43,100 bases of DNA, taken from contig NZ_MCIG01000020.1 of the NCBI RefSeq assembly GCF_001705035.1, positions 1 through 43,100 on the forward strand, in the 5' to 3' direction. The notes beneath the pieces were generated by a model. It saw nothing but the letters and a program-made list of their open reading frames with translations, was not told the origin of the DNA and searched no databases. Positions 31,742 through 39,164 of the stretch are shown in pieces. The stretch's first letter is position 1. Each line of letters starts with the position of its first letter. The position numbers were made by a program, and so were the translations under genes. Source of the stretch: Curtobacterium sp. UCD-KPL2560. GTDB lineage: Bacteria > Actinomycetota > Actinomycetes > Actinomycetales > Microbacteriaceae.

Positions 31742-33007
31742 TCAGTCCGCCGTCGGTTCGGGTGCGGGCTCCGCGGCGTCGGTGTCGTCGGCCGACACGT
31801 GCGGCACGAGGGGGACGCCGAGCGCCCCGGCCACCGCGGACGCTGCCGTCCCGCGGTCGGTGACCTCGATCCCGTCGAGCCCCTGCCACGCGGCGGCACG
31901 CCGGAGCGTCTCGGCCAGGCGCTCGGCGTCGAGCTGTCCGCCGGGCTCCTGCCAGGCGGTCCGGACGCGGAGCACCCCGCGCTGCCGGTCGCTCTTCAGG
32001 TCGACCCGACCGGCCAGGCGGTCGTCCTGCAGCACGGGCAGGACGTAGTAGCCGAACACCCGGCGCGGCGCGGGCGTGTAGATCTCGATGCGGTAGTGGA
32101 ACCCGAACATCCGCTCCGCCCGGCGCCGGAACCACACGACGGGGTCGAACGGGCTGAGCAGCGCGTCGGCGTCGATGCGACGCGGCAGCCGGGCGTCGAC
32201 GTGCATCCAGGCGCGGTCCCGCCAGCCCGCCACCTCGACCGGCACGAGCTCGCCGCGGTCGACGAGTTCGGCGATCGCCGCTGCCGTGTCGTCGGCGCGC
32301 AGCCGGTGGTGGTCGGCGATGTCCGCCCGGGTCCCGACGCCGACCGCTCGCGCGGCGCGTCGGACGAGCTCGGTGATCGCGGTGGGCCGGTCCGGGGCGG
32401 TCTCGAGGAACCCGGGCGGCAGGACCTGCTCGGGCAGGGCGTACACGCGCTCGAAGCCCGCCCGTCCGGCGCTCACCACGTCGCCCCAGCGGAAGAGCTG
32501 TTCGAGCCCGGTCTTCACGTCGCTCCACCCCCACCATGGCCCGCGGCGGACGTTCGACTCGTGCTCGACCGCGCTCGCCGGCATCGGCCCCTCGGCCCGG
32601 AGCAGCGCCAGGAGTTCCCGTCGCACCGATGCCGTCCGTTCGACACCCGTGGCGCGGGTGGGCCCGGCGTCCCGTTCGCGGTACGCGTCCATCCGCCAGC
32701 GGTACAGCGGCAGGTCGGCGCGGGGGACGAACGCCGCCTCGTGCGCCCAGTACTCGACGTAGGGGCCGCGACTCGTCATCGTCAGGCGGTCGAGGGTCGA
32801 CCGGTCGTAGGCACCGAGCCGGGCGAAGAGCGGCAGGTAGTGCGACCGCTCGAACACGTTCACGGAGTCGATCTGCAGGAGCCCGAGTCGGTGCACGACG
32901 GTGTTCAGCGACCGCGTCCCGACGGTCGCCGGTCGCGGGGCGGCGAAGCCCTGGGCACCGAGCGCGATGCGGCGTGCCTCGGCGGCGGAGAGCGTCGTCC
33001 TGACCAT
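31742..33007 (-). CDS. ycaQ: YcaQ/AlkX-like winged-helix DNA glycosylase (HTH_42 family)
   Basis: A 421-residue protein of the HTH_42 family, which includes E. coli YcaQ (AlkX), a glycosylase that unhooks DNA interstrand crosslinks, and Streptomyces AlkZ, which protects against azinomycin B. The catalytic Gln-x-Asp motif of the YcaQ branch is present as Gln45-Ile46-Asp47 in LGLLQIDSVNVFERSHYLPLFARLG. Other family blocks: YVEYWAHEAAFVP, LLSPFDPVVWFRRRAERMFGFHYRIEIYTP and VDLKSDR. Winged-helix modules span the middle. The start ATG 33007 follows TAGCGT by seven bases, so the mRNA is probably leaderless. The last 20 residues are an acidic tail. Confidence 0.88.
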   Translation of the reverse strand: MVRTTLSAAEARRIALGAQGFAAPRPATVGTRSLNTVVHRLGLLQIDSVNVFERSHYLPLFARLGAYDRSTLDRLTMTSRGPYVEYWAHEAAFVPRADLPLYRWRMDAYRERDAGPTRATGVERTASVRRELLALLRAEGPMPASAVEHESNVRRGPWWGWSDVKTGLEQLFRWGDVVSAGRAGFERVYALPEQVLPPGFLETAPDRPTAITELVRRAARAVGVGTRADIADHHRLRADDTAAAIAELVDRGELVPVEVAGWRDRAWMHVDARLPRRIDADALLSPFDPVVWFRRRAERMFGFHYRIEIYTPAPRRVFGYYVLPVLQDDRLAGRVDLKSDRQRGVLRVRTAWQEPGGQLDAERLAETLRRAAAWQGLDGIEVTDRGTAASAVAGALGVPLVPHVSADDTDAAEPAPEPTAD

Positions 33008-33014
33008 GCGCCCG

Positions 33015-33094
33015 ACGCTACCGATCCCCGCCGACACGGGGTGACCGCGGTGTATGCCGCATATGGAACGTCCGATCTGTCGCGTCGGTACAGT
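33015..33094. promoter_or_regulatory. Divergent leaderless promoters of ycaQ and the AI-2E permease gene
   Basis: Reverse: TAGCGT (33020-33015), seven bases before ATG 33007. Forward: TACAGT (33089-33094), seven bases before ATG 33102. Between them lies a near-palindrome GTATGCCGCATAT (33053-33065) that could bind a regulator of both genes. Confidence 0.55.
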
Positions 33095-33101
33095 GGCGGG
33101 C

Positions 33102-34340
33102 ATGGCCTGGGGAAAGAAGACACAGCCCGATCCCGTAGTCGACGAGACGGTGCCCGCGGGCATGCGCATCGCGGGGGCGTGGTCGTGGCGCGTCCTCGTC
33201 GTGATCGGCGTCGTCGCGGTGGTCATCTACCTGGTGACCCTGTTCAGCGAGGTCCTCATCCCGTTCCTGATCGGGATCGTCGTCGCGGCGCTGCTCGTGC
33301 CGCTGTCGAACTGGATGCAGCGCCACCACGTGCCGAAGTGGGTCGCCGTGGTCGTGAGCCTGGTCGGCGGCCTCGCCGCCGTCACCGGCCTCGTCTGGCT
33401 CGTCGTCGACCAGATCGCCGCGTCCTACCCCTCGCTGCGCGAACGGACCCTGTCGCAGTACGACACCATCCGCGACTTCGTGATGAACTCGGGCCTCGGG
33501 ATCAGCCAGGACGACGTCAACCGGTACCTCAACCAGGCCACCGACTGGCTCTCGAGCAACTCCGGCTCGATCCTGTCCGGCGTCGCGAGCGCCGGCTCGT
33601 CGCTCACGCACCTGCTCGCCGGGCTGTTCGTCGTGATCTTCACCACGATCTTCCTGCTCATCGACGGCAAGAACGTCTGGCGTTGGACCGTGCGCCTCTT
33701 CCCGAAGAACGCGCGCTCGGCCATCGACGGCGCCGGGGTCGCCGGGTGGACCACCCTGACGAGCTTCATCCGCGTGCAGATCTTCGTGGCCTTCGTCGAC
33801 GCCGTCGGCATCGGCATCGGCGCCGCCGCCCTGCAGCTGCCGCTCGTCATCCCGATCGCGGTGTTCGTCTTCCTCGGCGCGTTCATCCCGGTCGTCGGTG
33901 CGATCGTGACCGGCTTCCTGGCCGTCTTCATCGCCCTCATCTTCAACGGGTGGGTGGCCGCGGTCATCATGCTCGGCGTGATCCTCGTCGTGCAGCAGGT
34001 CGAGGGGCACATCCTGCAGCCGCTCGTCATGGGCAGCGCGGTCAAGGTGCACCCGCTCGCCGTGGTCCTCGGCGTCACGGCCGCGTCCGGGCTCGCCGGC
34101 ATCGCCGGGGCGTTCTTCGCCGTGCCCCTCATCGCCACCGTCAACTCGATGGTCACGACGATCGCGAGCGGCCGGTGGAAGGGCCTCGACTCCGACCACG
34201 TGCTCGAGGCGAAGCAGCGCGACCACCACGCGAGCGTCGAGGCGAAGCGGAAGCGGAAGTGGCGGAAGCGGCACCCCGACGGCGTGCCCGCTCCGGGCAG
34301 CGACGAGCAGCCGACGGCCACGAAGGGCACGGCCGGCTGA
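33102..34340 (+). CDS. AI-2E transporter family (PerM/YhhT-like) permease
   Basis: A 412-residue membrane protein with eight or so helices arranged as in the AI-2E/UPF0118 family: two helices near residues 27-70, a third at 80-105, a soluble periplasmic-type loop (residues about 106-175), then five helices with the conserved GAFIPVVGAIVTGFLAV and VQQVEGHILQPLVMG, the latter a family signature. Members have been linked to autoinducer export, Na+/H+ exchange and envelope stress; substrate here unknown. The C-terminus is a basic tail (KRKRKWRKRHP). The start is fixed by TACAGT seven bases upstream. A 10-bp hairpin ends the gene. Confidence 0.9.
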   Translation: MAWGKKTQPDPVVDETVPAGMRIAGAWSWRVLVVIGVVAVVIYLVTLFSEVLIPFLIGIVVAALLVPLSNWMQRHHVPKWVAVVVSLVGGLAAVTGLVWLVVDQIAASYPSLRERTLSQYDTIRDFVMNSGLGISQDDVNRYLNQATDWLSSNSGSILSGVASAGSSLTHLLAGLFVVIFTTIFLLIDGKNVWRWTVRLFPKNARSAIDGAGVAGWTTLTSFIRVQIFVAFVDAVGIGIGAAALQLPLVIPIAVFVFLGAFIPVVGAIVTGFLAVFIALIFNGWVAAVIMLGVILVVQQVEGHILQPLVMGSAVKVHPLAVVLGVTAASGLAGIAGAFFAVPLIATVNSMVTTIASGRWKGLDSDHVLEAKQRDHHASVEAKRKRKWRKRHPDGVPAPGSDEQPTATKGTAG

Positions 34341-34356
34341 CCTCCGGCACGACCCG

Positions 34357-34382
34357 CTGTGGACGGCTGAGTCCGTCCACAG
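34357..34382 (+). terminator. Terminator hairpin after the AI-2E permease gene
   Basis: Perfect 10-bp stem CTGTGGACGG/CCGTCCACAG with a 6-nt loop, 17 bp after the stop. Confidence 0.7.
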
Positions 34383-34420
34383 ATCCGTGTCACGAGTTCG
34401 CCGCACCGGCCCCGAACGAC

Positions 34421-34426
34421 GATGAT
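34421..34426 (+). promoter_or_regulatory. -10 box of ilvA (leaderless)
   Basis: GATGAT ends six nucleotides before GTG 34433. No attenuator-like leader peptide is present, so control by branched-chain amino acids through attenuation is unlikely. Confidence 0.5.
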
Positions 34427-34432
34427 GGGTCC

Positions 34433-35692
34433 GTGACCGACACCAGCGTGCCCCAGCAGCAGACCGCCGCGTTCCCGACGCTCGCGGACATCGAGGCCGC
34501 CCGCCGCACCATCGCCGGGGTCGCCCGGGTGACACCGATGGAGACCTCGGAGTTCCTCGCGGGACTGCTCGGGTCCCCGGTGCACCTGAAGTGCGAGAAC
34601 CTGCAGCGGACCGGGGCGTACAAGCTCCGCGGTGCGTACAACCGGCTCGCGGCGCTCAGCCCCGCGGAGCGTGCCGCGGGCGTGGTGGCCGCGAGCGCCG
34701 GCAACCACGCCCAGGGCGTCGCCCTCGCGGCTCGCGAGCTCGGCATCCCCGCAACGATCTTCACCCCGGTCGGCGTCGCCCTGCCGAAGCTCCAGGCCAC
34801 CCGCCACTACGGTGCCGAGGTCGTCCTGCGCGGCCACTCCGTCGAGGAAGCCCTGAGCGCCGCCAAGGAGTTCTCGAACCGCACCGGCGCGGTCTTCATC
34901 CCGCCGTTCGACCACCCCGCGGTGATCGCAGGGCAGGGCACCCTCGGGCTCGAGATCCTCGACCAGGTGCCGGACGTCGACACGGTCGTCGTGCCGATCG
35001 GTGGCGGCGGGGTCATCTCCGGGATCGCGCTCGCGGTCAAGGGCACCGCCGAGCGCCTCGGTCGCGAGATCCGGGTGATCGGGGTCCAGGCCGAGAACGC
35101 CGCGGCCTACCCGTCCTCGATCAGCGCGGGCGAGCCGGTCACCGTGACCACCCGACCGACCATCGCCGACGGCATCGCGGTCGCCCGACCGGGTGACATG
35201 AACTTCCCGATCATCCGCGACCACGTCGACGAGATCGTCACCGTCTCCGACGACGACACCGCACGGGCGCTCCTGGTCCTGCTCGAACGGGCGAAGCTCG
35301 TCGTCGAGGCCGCTGGTGCGGTCGGCGTCGCCGCGATCATGTCGGGCGCGGTCCGCGACACCGGGCGCACCGTGGTGCTCCTCAGCGGCGGCAACATCGA
35401 CCCGCTGATGATGGAGCGTGTGATCACGCGCGGACTCGTCGCCGCGTCGCGCTACATCGGCATCCGGATCATGCTGCCGGACCGTCCGGGCCAGCTCGCC
35501 CGCGTCGCCCAGGTCATCTCCGACGCGGGGGCGAACGTGGTCGAGGTCCTGCACACCCGGCACGGCCAGGGGCTCGTCATCAACGAGGTCGCCCTCGACC
35601 TGTCGATCGAGGCCCGCGGTCCCGAGCACGCGCAGGAGGTCATGCAGCGCCTGCACGAGGTCGGGTTCCAGCCGGAGCTGCTCGAGCACTGA
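34433..35692 (+). CDS. ilvA: Threonine ammonia-lyase (threonine dehydratase)
   Basis: A 419-residue PLP enzyme converting threonine to 2-oxobutanoate and ammonia. Lys64 in TGAYKLRGAYN binds PLP; the phosphate-binding loop PIGGGGVISG and the ASAGNHAQGVA segment are intact, as is VLLSGGNIDP. Residues about 345-419 are an ACT-like regulatory domain (RIMLPDRPGQLARVAQVISDAGANV), the arrangement of the shorter, single-ACT enzymes rather than the two-ACT-like biosynthetic IlvA of E. coli. It could therefore be biosynthetic or catabolic. GTG 34433 fits the leaderless -10 box. The last two codons and stop belong to the first unit of a tandem repeat. Confidence 0.95.
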   Translation: MTDTSVPQQQTAAFPTLADIEAARRTIAGVARVTPMETSEFLAGLLGSPVHLKCENLQRTGAYKLRGAYNRLAALSPAERAAGVVAASAGNHAQGVALAARELGIPATIFTPVGVALPKLQATRHYGAEVVLRGHSVEEALSAAKEFSNRTGAVFIPPFDHPAVIAGQGTLGLEILDQVPDVDTVVVPIGGGGVISGIALAVKGTAERLGREIRVIGVQAENAAAYPSSISAGEPVTVTTRPTIADGIAVARPGDMNFPIIRDHVDEIVTVSDDDTARALLVLLERAKLVVEAAGAVGVAAIMSGAVRDTGRTVVLLSGGNIDPLMMERVITRGLVAASRYIGIRIMLPDRPGQLARVAQVISDAGANVVEVLHTRHGQGLVINEVALDLSIEARGPEHAQEVMQRLHEVGFQPELLEH

Positions 35693-35845
35693 CGCGTGCC
35701 GCCCGGGGAGCACTGACGCGTGCCGCCCGAGCAACACTGACCCGTGCCGCCCGAGATCGACGCGCCCCGCCGGAGGAGCACTGACGCGTGCCGCCCGAGA
35801 TCGACGCGCCCCGCCCACCAACGACGACGCGCCCCGCCCACGAAC
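35684..35845. repeat. Tandem repeats starting in the ilvA stop codon region
   Basis: A 22-bp unit GAGCACTGACGCGTGCCG plus CCCG occurs at 35684-35705, 35708-35729 and 35776-35797, with a variant near 35729-35753. A second unit, ATCGACGCGCCCCGCC or ACGACGCGCCCCGCC, occurs four times from 35755 to 35860. The first copy supplies the Glu-His-stop end of ilvA. No gene in 35693-35896. Confidence 0.85.
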
Positions 35846-35879
35846 GACGACGCGCCCCGCCGGAGCGGAGCGCGTCGTC
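35846..35879. terminator. Bidirectional hairpin between ilvA and greA
   Basis: Perfect 10-bp stem GACGACGCGC/GCGCGTCGTC with a 14-nt loop, placed between the convergent stops. The left arm is the last unit of the tandem repeat. Confidence 0.65.
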
Positions 35880-35896
35880 AGGTGCTGCGGCGGAGC

Positions 35897-36385
35897 CTAC
35901 GGCTCGTAGCGCTCGACCTTCGTCACCTCGACGGCGATCTCCTTGCCGTTCGGTGCCGTGTACGTCGTCTTCTCGCCGGCGCGCAGGCCGACGATCGCGG
36001 CGCCGACCGGGCTGACCGGGCTGTACACCGTGAGGTCCGAGCCGTCGGCCACGATCTCGCGGTTGCCGACGAGGAAGGTCGACTCGTCGCCGGCGATCAC
36101 CGCGGTGACGACGGTGCCCGGCTCGACGGTGCCGTCGAAGTCGGCCTCGCCCACGGTCGCGTGCTTGAGGAGTTCGGTGAGCTGGCGGATGCGCGCCTCG
36201 ATCTTGCCCTGCTCGTCCTTGGCGGCGTGGTAGCCGCCGTTCTCCTTGAGGTCGCCCTCCTCGCGAGCCGCCTCGATGCGGTCCGCGATCTCCTTGCGGG
36301 CCGGGCCGGAGAGCTGCTCGAGCTCGGCCGTCAGACGGTCGTGCGCCTCCTGGGTCAGCCAGGTGACCTGGGGGTCGTTGCTCAT
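35897..36385 (-). CDS. greA: Transcription elongation factor GreA
   Basis: A 162-residue factor that enters the secondary channel of RNA polymerase and stimulates cleavage of backtracked RNA. The N-terminal coiled coil has the acidic tip (GDLKENGGYHAAKDEQG, residues 44-60) with the Asp and Glu that coordinate the catalytic Mg, and the C-terminal FKBP-like domain contains SPVGAAIVGLRAGEKTTYTAPNGKEIAVEV. Length is normal. AAGGGAA precedes ATG 36385. The ten bases that include this ribosome site are repeated in inverted form at 36455-36464, near the end of the upstream DUF4307 gene. A hairpin separates the two genes. Confidence 0.96.
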   Translation of the reverse strand: MSNDPQVTWLTQEAHDRLTAELEQLSGPARKEIADRIEAAREEGDLKENGGYHAAKDEQGKIEARIRQLTELLKHATVGEADFDGTVEPGTVVTAVIAGDESTFLVGNREIVADGSDLTVYSPVSPVGAAIVGLRAGEKTTYTAPNGKEIAVEVTKVERYEP

Positions 36386-36407
36386 GTGGGTTCCCTTCGA
36401 CAGAGAA

Positions 36408-36434
36408 CGAGACCGGCCGGTGTGGCCGGTCTCG
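36408..36434 (-). terminator. Hairpin between the DUF4307 gene and greA
   Basis: Perfect 11-bp stem with a 5-nt loop. In the reverse direction it is followed by TTCTCTGTCG, so it can end the DUF4307 message before greA. An outer 10-bp inverted pair (36387-36396 with 36455-36464) surrounds it. Confidence 0.7.
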
Positions 36435-36452
36435 CTCGCGAATCAGACGAGT

Positions 36453-36896
36453 CTAGGGAACCCAGCAGTCGTGGATCAAGCCGGTCACGCCGCGAGTCGC
36501 CGTGTTGACCTCGGTCGTGACGGTGCGGGTGCGCTGGTCCGACGGCGGCAGGGTGATGACCTTCCACCCGACGATCGCGTACCCCTTGTCGAGCACCTGC
36601 ACGGCGCACTTCGCCTCGGTCCCGGGGTCGACCGAGACCTGCGAGTGCACGACGGTCTGGTGCTCGGAGACGACGGTGTACCCGACCTCGGTGTTGTCGA
36701 GGCCGTGCGAGCTCTGGTCGAGACCGGCCCAGATCACCCATGCGGCGAACACGACGACGATGGCGGCCGCCGCGACCACGCCGAACAGTCGGGAGCGCTT
36801 GCGGCGGTCCGGGGTGCGTCCGTACCGGTCGTCCAGTGCGGCGGTGCCGGTGGGACGCGCGGTCGTGGATGCGTCGGGTGCAAGCGGTTCGGACAG
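36453..36896 (-). CDS. DUF4307 domain-containing membrane protein
   Basis: A small membrane protein of the actinobacterial DUF4307 family. LDDRYGRTPDRRKRSRLFG precedes one membrane helix (VVAAAAIVVVFAAWVIWAGL), followed by an extracytoplasmic beta-rich domain with two Cys (AKCAVQVLDKGYAIVGWKV and IHDCWVP) that could form a disulphide. The function is unknown. The start is uncertain. No ATG, GTG or TTG lies in frame in the right place; the frame is open up to ATG 37049 and GTG 36989, but the GATAAT box at 36920-36915 would start the mRNA near 36908, where AGGAG sits seven bases before an in-frame CTG at 36896. I give the CTG start, 147 residues, with low certainty. Confidence 0.7.
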   Translation of the reverse strand: MSEPLAPDASTTARPTGTAALDDRYGRTPDRRKRSRLFGVVAAAAIVVVFAAWVIWAGLDQSSHGLDNTEVGYTVVSEHQTVVHSQVSVDPGTEAKCAVQVLDKGYAIVGWKVITLPPSDQRTRTVTTEVNTATRGVTGLIHDCWVP

Positions 36897-36914
36897 TTCG
36901 GGGCTCCTGGGGTG

Positions 36915-36920
36915 ATTATC
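36915..36920 (-). promoter_or_regulatory. -10 box upstream of the DUF4307 gene
   Basis: GATAAT on the reverse strand, A/T-rich in a GC-rich surrounding, gives a predicted start near 36908. Confidence 0.55.
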
Positions 36921-37063
36921 CTGATCCCAGGGTAGTTCACGCCCCGCTGTGTGCCGCCCGGGTCCCCGGACACCGTCGGTGTGCGTCACGTCCCGGTGGT
37001 GCCGCCCGTACGACGCCGCCCGACACCCCACCACCGTCCCGCTCGCCACCCGTGAGGATCACC

Positions 37064-37954
37064 GTGCCGTACCGCCTGCTGGCCGTCCACGCCCACCCCG
37101 ACGACGAGTCGAGCAAGGGGGCGGCGACCGCGGCCCGGTACGTCGCCGAGGGCCACCAGGTCCTCGTCGTGTCGTGCACCGGCGGCGAGGCCGGCGACGT
37201 CCTCAACGAGCGGCTCGGCGAGCCGGCGACCACGCGCGCGCACCGCGACATGGCGGGCTACCGGCGGACCGAGATGGCCGCCGCGCAGGCCGCGCTCGGC
37301 ATCGACCACCTCTGGCTCGGCTACCACGACTCCGGGCTGCCCGACGCCGAGAAGGGTGAGACGGTGCGACCCGGGACCTTCTCGACCGTCCCGCTCGAGT
37401 ACTCGACCGAGGCGCTCGTCCGCGTGGTCCGTCGATTCCGTCCGCACGTGCTCGTCACGTACGACGAGAACGGCGGGTACCCGCACCCCGACCACATCCG
37501 CACGCACGAGGTCTCCGTGGCCGCCTGGCGCGACGCCGCCGACCCGGCGAAGTACCCGGACGCGGGGGAGCCGTGGGAGGTCGCGAAGCTCTACTACGAG
37601 CGCACGATGAACCCCCGCCGCTTCCGCACGATCTTCGAGGCCCTGCAGGAACGCGAGCCCGACAGCCCGGCGCTCGGTGAACTTCGCGAGTGGGTGGAGC
37701 GGTTCGCCGACCGGCCCGACCTCGCGACGACCCACGTCGACGTGCACGAGTACTTCGACGCCCGTGACGCCGCCCTGCGCGCGCACGCGAGCCAGGTGCC
37801 GCCGGACAGCGCGTTCTTCTACTGGCCGAACGACCTCCTCGCGACCGTCTGGCCGACCGAGGACTACCAGCTCGTCGAGGCCCGCGTGCCCACCGAGTTG
37901 CCCGAGTCCGACCTCTTCGCCGGGATCCCGGCAGACCAGGAGCACGCCGCGTGA
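37064..37954 (+). CDS. mca: Mycothiol S-conjugate amidase Mca
   Basis: A 296-residue zinc amidase of the LmbE/MshB superfamily that cleaves mycothiol adducts of electrophiles, releasing mercapturic acids. The zinc site is AVHAHPDDESSKG (His11, Asp14 region) together with the downstream HPDH in YPHPDHIRTHE. ESSKGAATAARY and FYWPNDLLATVWPTEDYQLVEAR near the end are typical of Mca rather than the deacetylase MshB. GTG 37064 is taken because GAGGA stands six bases upstream; GTG 37052 is an alternative adding four residues. Its presence shows that the organism makes mycothiol. The stop overlaps the next small gene. Confidence 0.93.
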   Translation: MPYRLLAVHAHPDDESSKGAATAARYVAEGHQVLVVSCTGGEAGDVLNERLGEPATTRAHRDMAGYRRTEMAAAQAALGIDHLWLGYHDSGLPDAEKGETVRPGTFSTVPLEYSTEALVRVVRRFRPHVLVTYDENGGYPHPDHIRTHEVSVAAWRDAADPAKYPDAGEPWEVAKLYYERTMNPRRFRTIFEALQEREPDSPALGELREWVERFADRPDLATTHVDVHEYFDARDAALRAHASQVPPDSAFFYWPNDLLATVWPTEDYQLVEARVPTELPESDLFAGIPADQEHAA

Positions 37955-38244
37955 GCACCATCCTGACGGCCCTCGCCGCCGCCGCACCGAGCCCGAGCCC
38001 GTCGGTCGTCCCCGACGTCGACGTCACCCCCGGGGTCGTCGGCTTCATCGCGATCGCGGTGGTCGCCGTCGTGACGATCTTCCTCGTCGTCGACATGACG
38101 CGACGCATCCGTCGCACCCGCTACCGCGCCGAGGTGCGCGAGCGGCTCGAGGCCGGCGACACCGGTGCCGTGACGGACGAGCCGGAGCGGCGTGCGGCCG
38201 AGGACGGCCGGGCCGACGTCGGCGACGACACCGAACGCGGCTAG
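37951..38244 (+). CDS. Small single-pass membrane protein downstream of mca
   Basis: A 97-residue protein. Residues about 30-48 form one membrane helix (VVGFIAIAVVAVVTIFLVVDM) preceded by a short Pro/Ser-rich outer part and followed by a basic patch (RRIRRTRYRAEVRERL) and an acidic, probably disordered tail. A small protein with this layout commonly follows mca in actinobacteria. Function unknown. The GTG start overlaps the mca stop (GTGA), so translation is coupled. A perfect 52-bp palindrome follows. Confidence 0.8.
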   Translation: MSTILTALAAAAPSPSPSVVPDVDVTPGVVGFIAIAVVAVVTIFLVVDMTRRIRRTRYRAEVRERLEAGDTGAVTDEPERRAAEDGRADVGDDTERG

Positions 38245-38254
38245 TCGCGACCCG

Positions 38255-38306
38255 GTGACGGACGGGAGGCGCGTGGCGGGCCCGCCACGCGCCTCCCGTC
38301 CGTCAC
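38255..38306. repeat. Perfect 52-bp palindrome, bidirectional terminator candidate
   Basis: Two 26-bp arms (38255-38280 and 38281-38306) are exact reverse complements with no spacer. The core is the GACGGGAGGCGCG family seen elsewhere in the window. It lies between convergent genes. Confidence 0.9.
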
Positions 38307-38383
38307 GTGGTCCCGAGCGGTCGTGACCGGTGGCGCCCCGGGGACGGCCCGGTCCGTGAGGACCGTCGGAACGGTGGTCCGGG

Positions 38384-39085
38384 TCAGCGCACCGGGTGCA
38401 GCGCCACGATGAGCACGCCGACCCACTGGGCGGCGAACGCGACCACGGTCAGCGCGTGGAAGACCTCGTGGAACCCGAACACGGTCGGCGCCGGGTCGGG
38501 ACGCTTGAAGCCGTACACGAGCGCACCGACGACGTACGCGAGGCCGCCGGACAGCACGAGCACGGTCATCGGGACGCTCGCGGCGAAGAACTGCGGCAGG
38601 AGCCCGAGCGCCGCGCACCCGAGGACCAGGTAGATCGGCACGTAGAGCCAGCGCGGGGCACCGATCCACAGGACCCGGAACGCGATGCCGAGCGCGGCCC
38701 CCGTCCACATCACCCAGAGCACGACCACCATGAGCTGGTGGGGCAGGGCGCAGATCGCGATCGGCGTGTAGGTGCCCGCGATGAGCAGCAGGATGTTCGT
38801 GTGGTCGATCCGCTTGAGGACGGCCTTCACCCGCGGTCCCCAGGGGAACCGGTGGTAGGTCGCGGAGACGCCGAACATCAGCAGGGACGTCGCCATGAAC
38901 ACGGCGCTGCCGGCCTTCGCCGCCGCGCTGTCGGCCAGGGTGACGAGCACGACGCCCATCGCGACCGCGACGGGGAACGTGCCGAGGTGGATCCACCCAC
39001 GCCAGGCCGGCCGGGGTGCCTCCTGCGCGGCGGAGGCCTCCTCGGTGAACGGGACGTGGGGGAGGGTCGCGGTCTCGTCCTGCAT
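38384..39085 (-). CDS. Hemolysin III family (PAQR-like) membrane protein
   Basis: A 233-residue seven-helix membrane protein of the YqfA/hemolysin-III (PAQR) family. Conserved polar residues are in place: SATYHRFPW after the second helix, RIDHTNILLLIAGTYTPIA in the third, and GFHEVFHALTVVAFAAQW near the end, whose His residues bind zinc in related receptors. The name hemolysin is historical; a role in lipid or envelope homeostasis is more likely. ATG 39085 is preferred because TACTGT lies eight bases upstream; the longer frame would begin upstream of the promoter. About 35 polar residues precede the first helix. Confidence 0.9.
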   Translation of the reverse strand: MQDETATLPHVPFTEEASAAQEAPRPAWRGWIHLGTFPVAVAMGVVLVTLADSAAAKAGSAVFMATSLLMFGVSATYHRFPWGPRVKAVLKRIDHTNILLLIAGTYTPIAICALPHQLMVVVLWVMWTGAALGIAFRVLWIGAPRWLYVPIYLVLGCAALGLLPQFFAASVPMTVLVLSGGLAYVVGALVYGFKRPDPAPTVFGFHEVFHALTVVAFAAQWVGVLIVALHPVR

Positions 39086-39093
39086 GGGACGAC

Positions 39094-39099
39094 ACAGTA
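39094..39099 (-). promoter_or_regulatory. -10 box of the hemolysin-III gene (leaderless)
   Basis: TACTGT on the reverse strand ends eight nucleotides before ATG 39085. Confidence 0.5.
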
Positions 39100-39152
39100 G
39101 GGGCGCTGGCCGAACGGCAGCCGAGCATCGCACGGAGGGCACGACGGTGCAC

Positions 39153-39158
39153 TACAGT
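39153..39158 (+). promoter_or_regulatory. -10 box of the isoprenyl transferase gene (leaderless)
   Basis: TACAGT ends six nucleotides before GTG 39165. The next upstream GTG in frame (39147) lies before the box and is excluded. Confidence 0.6.
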
Positions 39159-39164
39159 CGTGCC

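Noticed and set aside
31799-34340. Long forward frame across the ycaQ-like and AI-2E genes upstream of ilvA
   Set aside because: Only its last part is ilvA; the rest is antisense to ycaQ and out of frame with the AI-2E gene, with no recognisable domain.
38895-39164. Longer form of the prenyl synthase starting upstream
   Set aside because: It would overlap the divergent hemolysin-III gene and begin before the -10 box at 39153.
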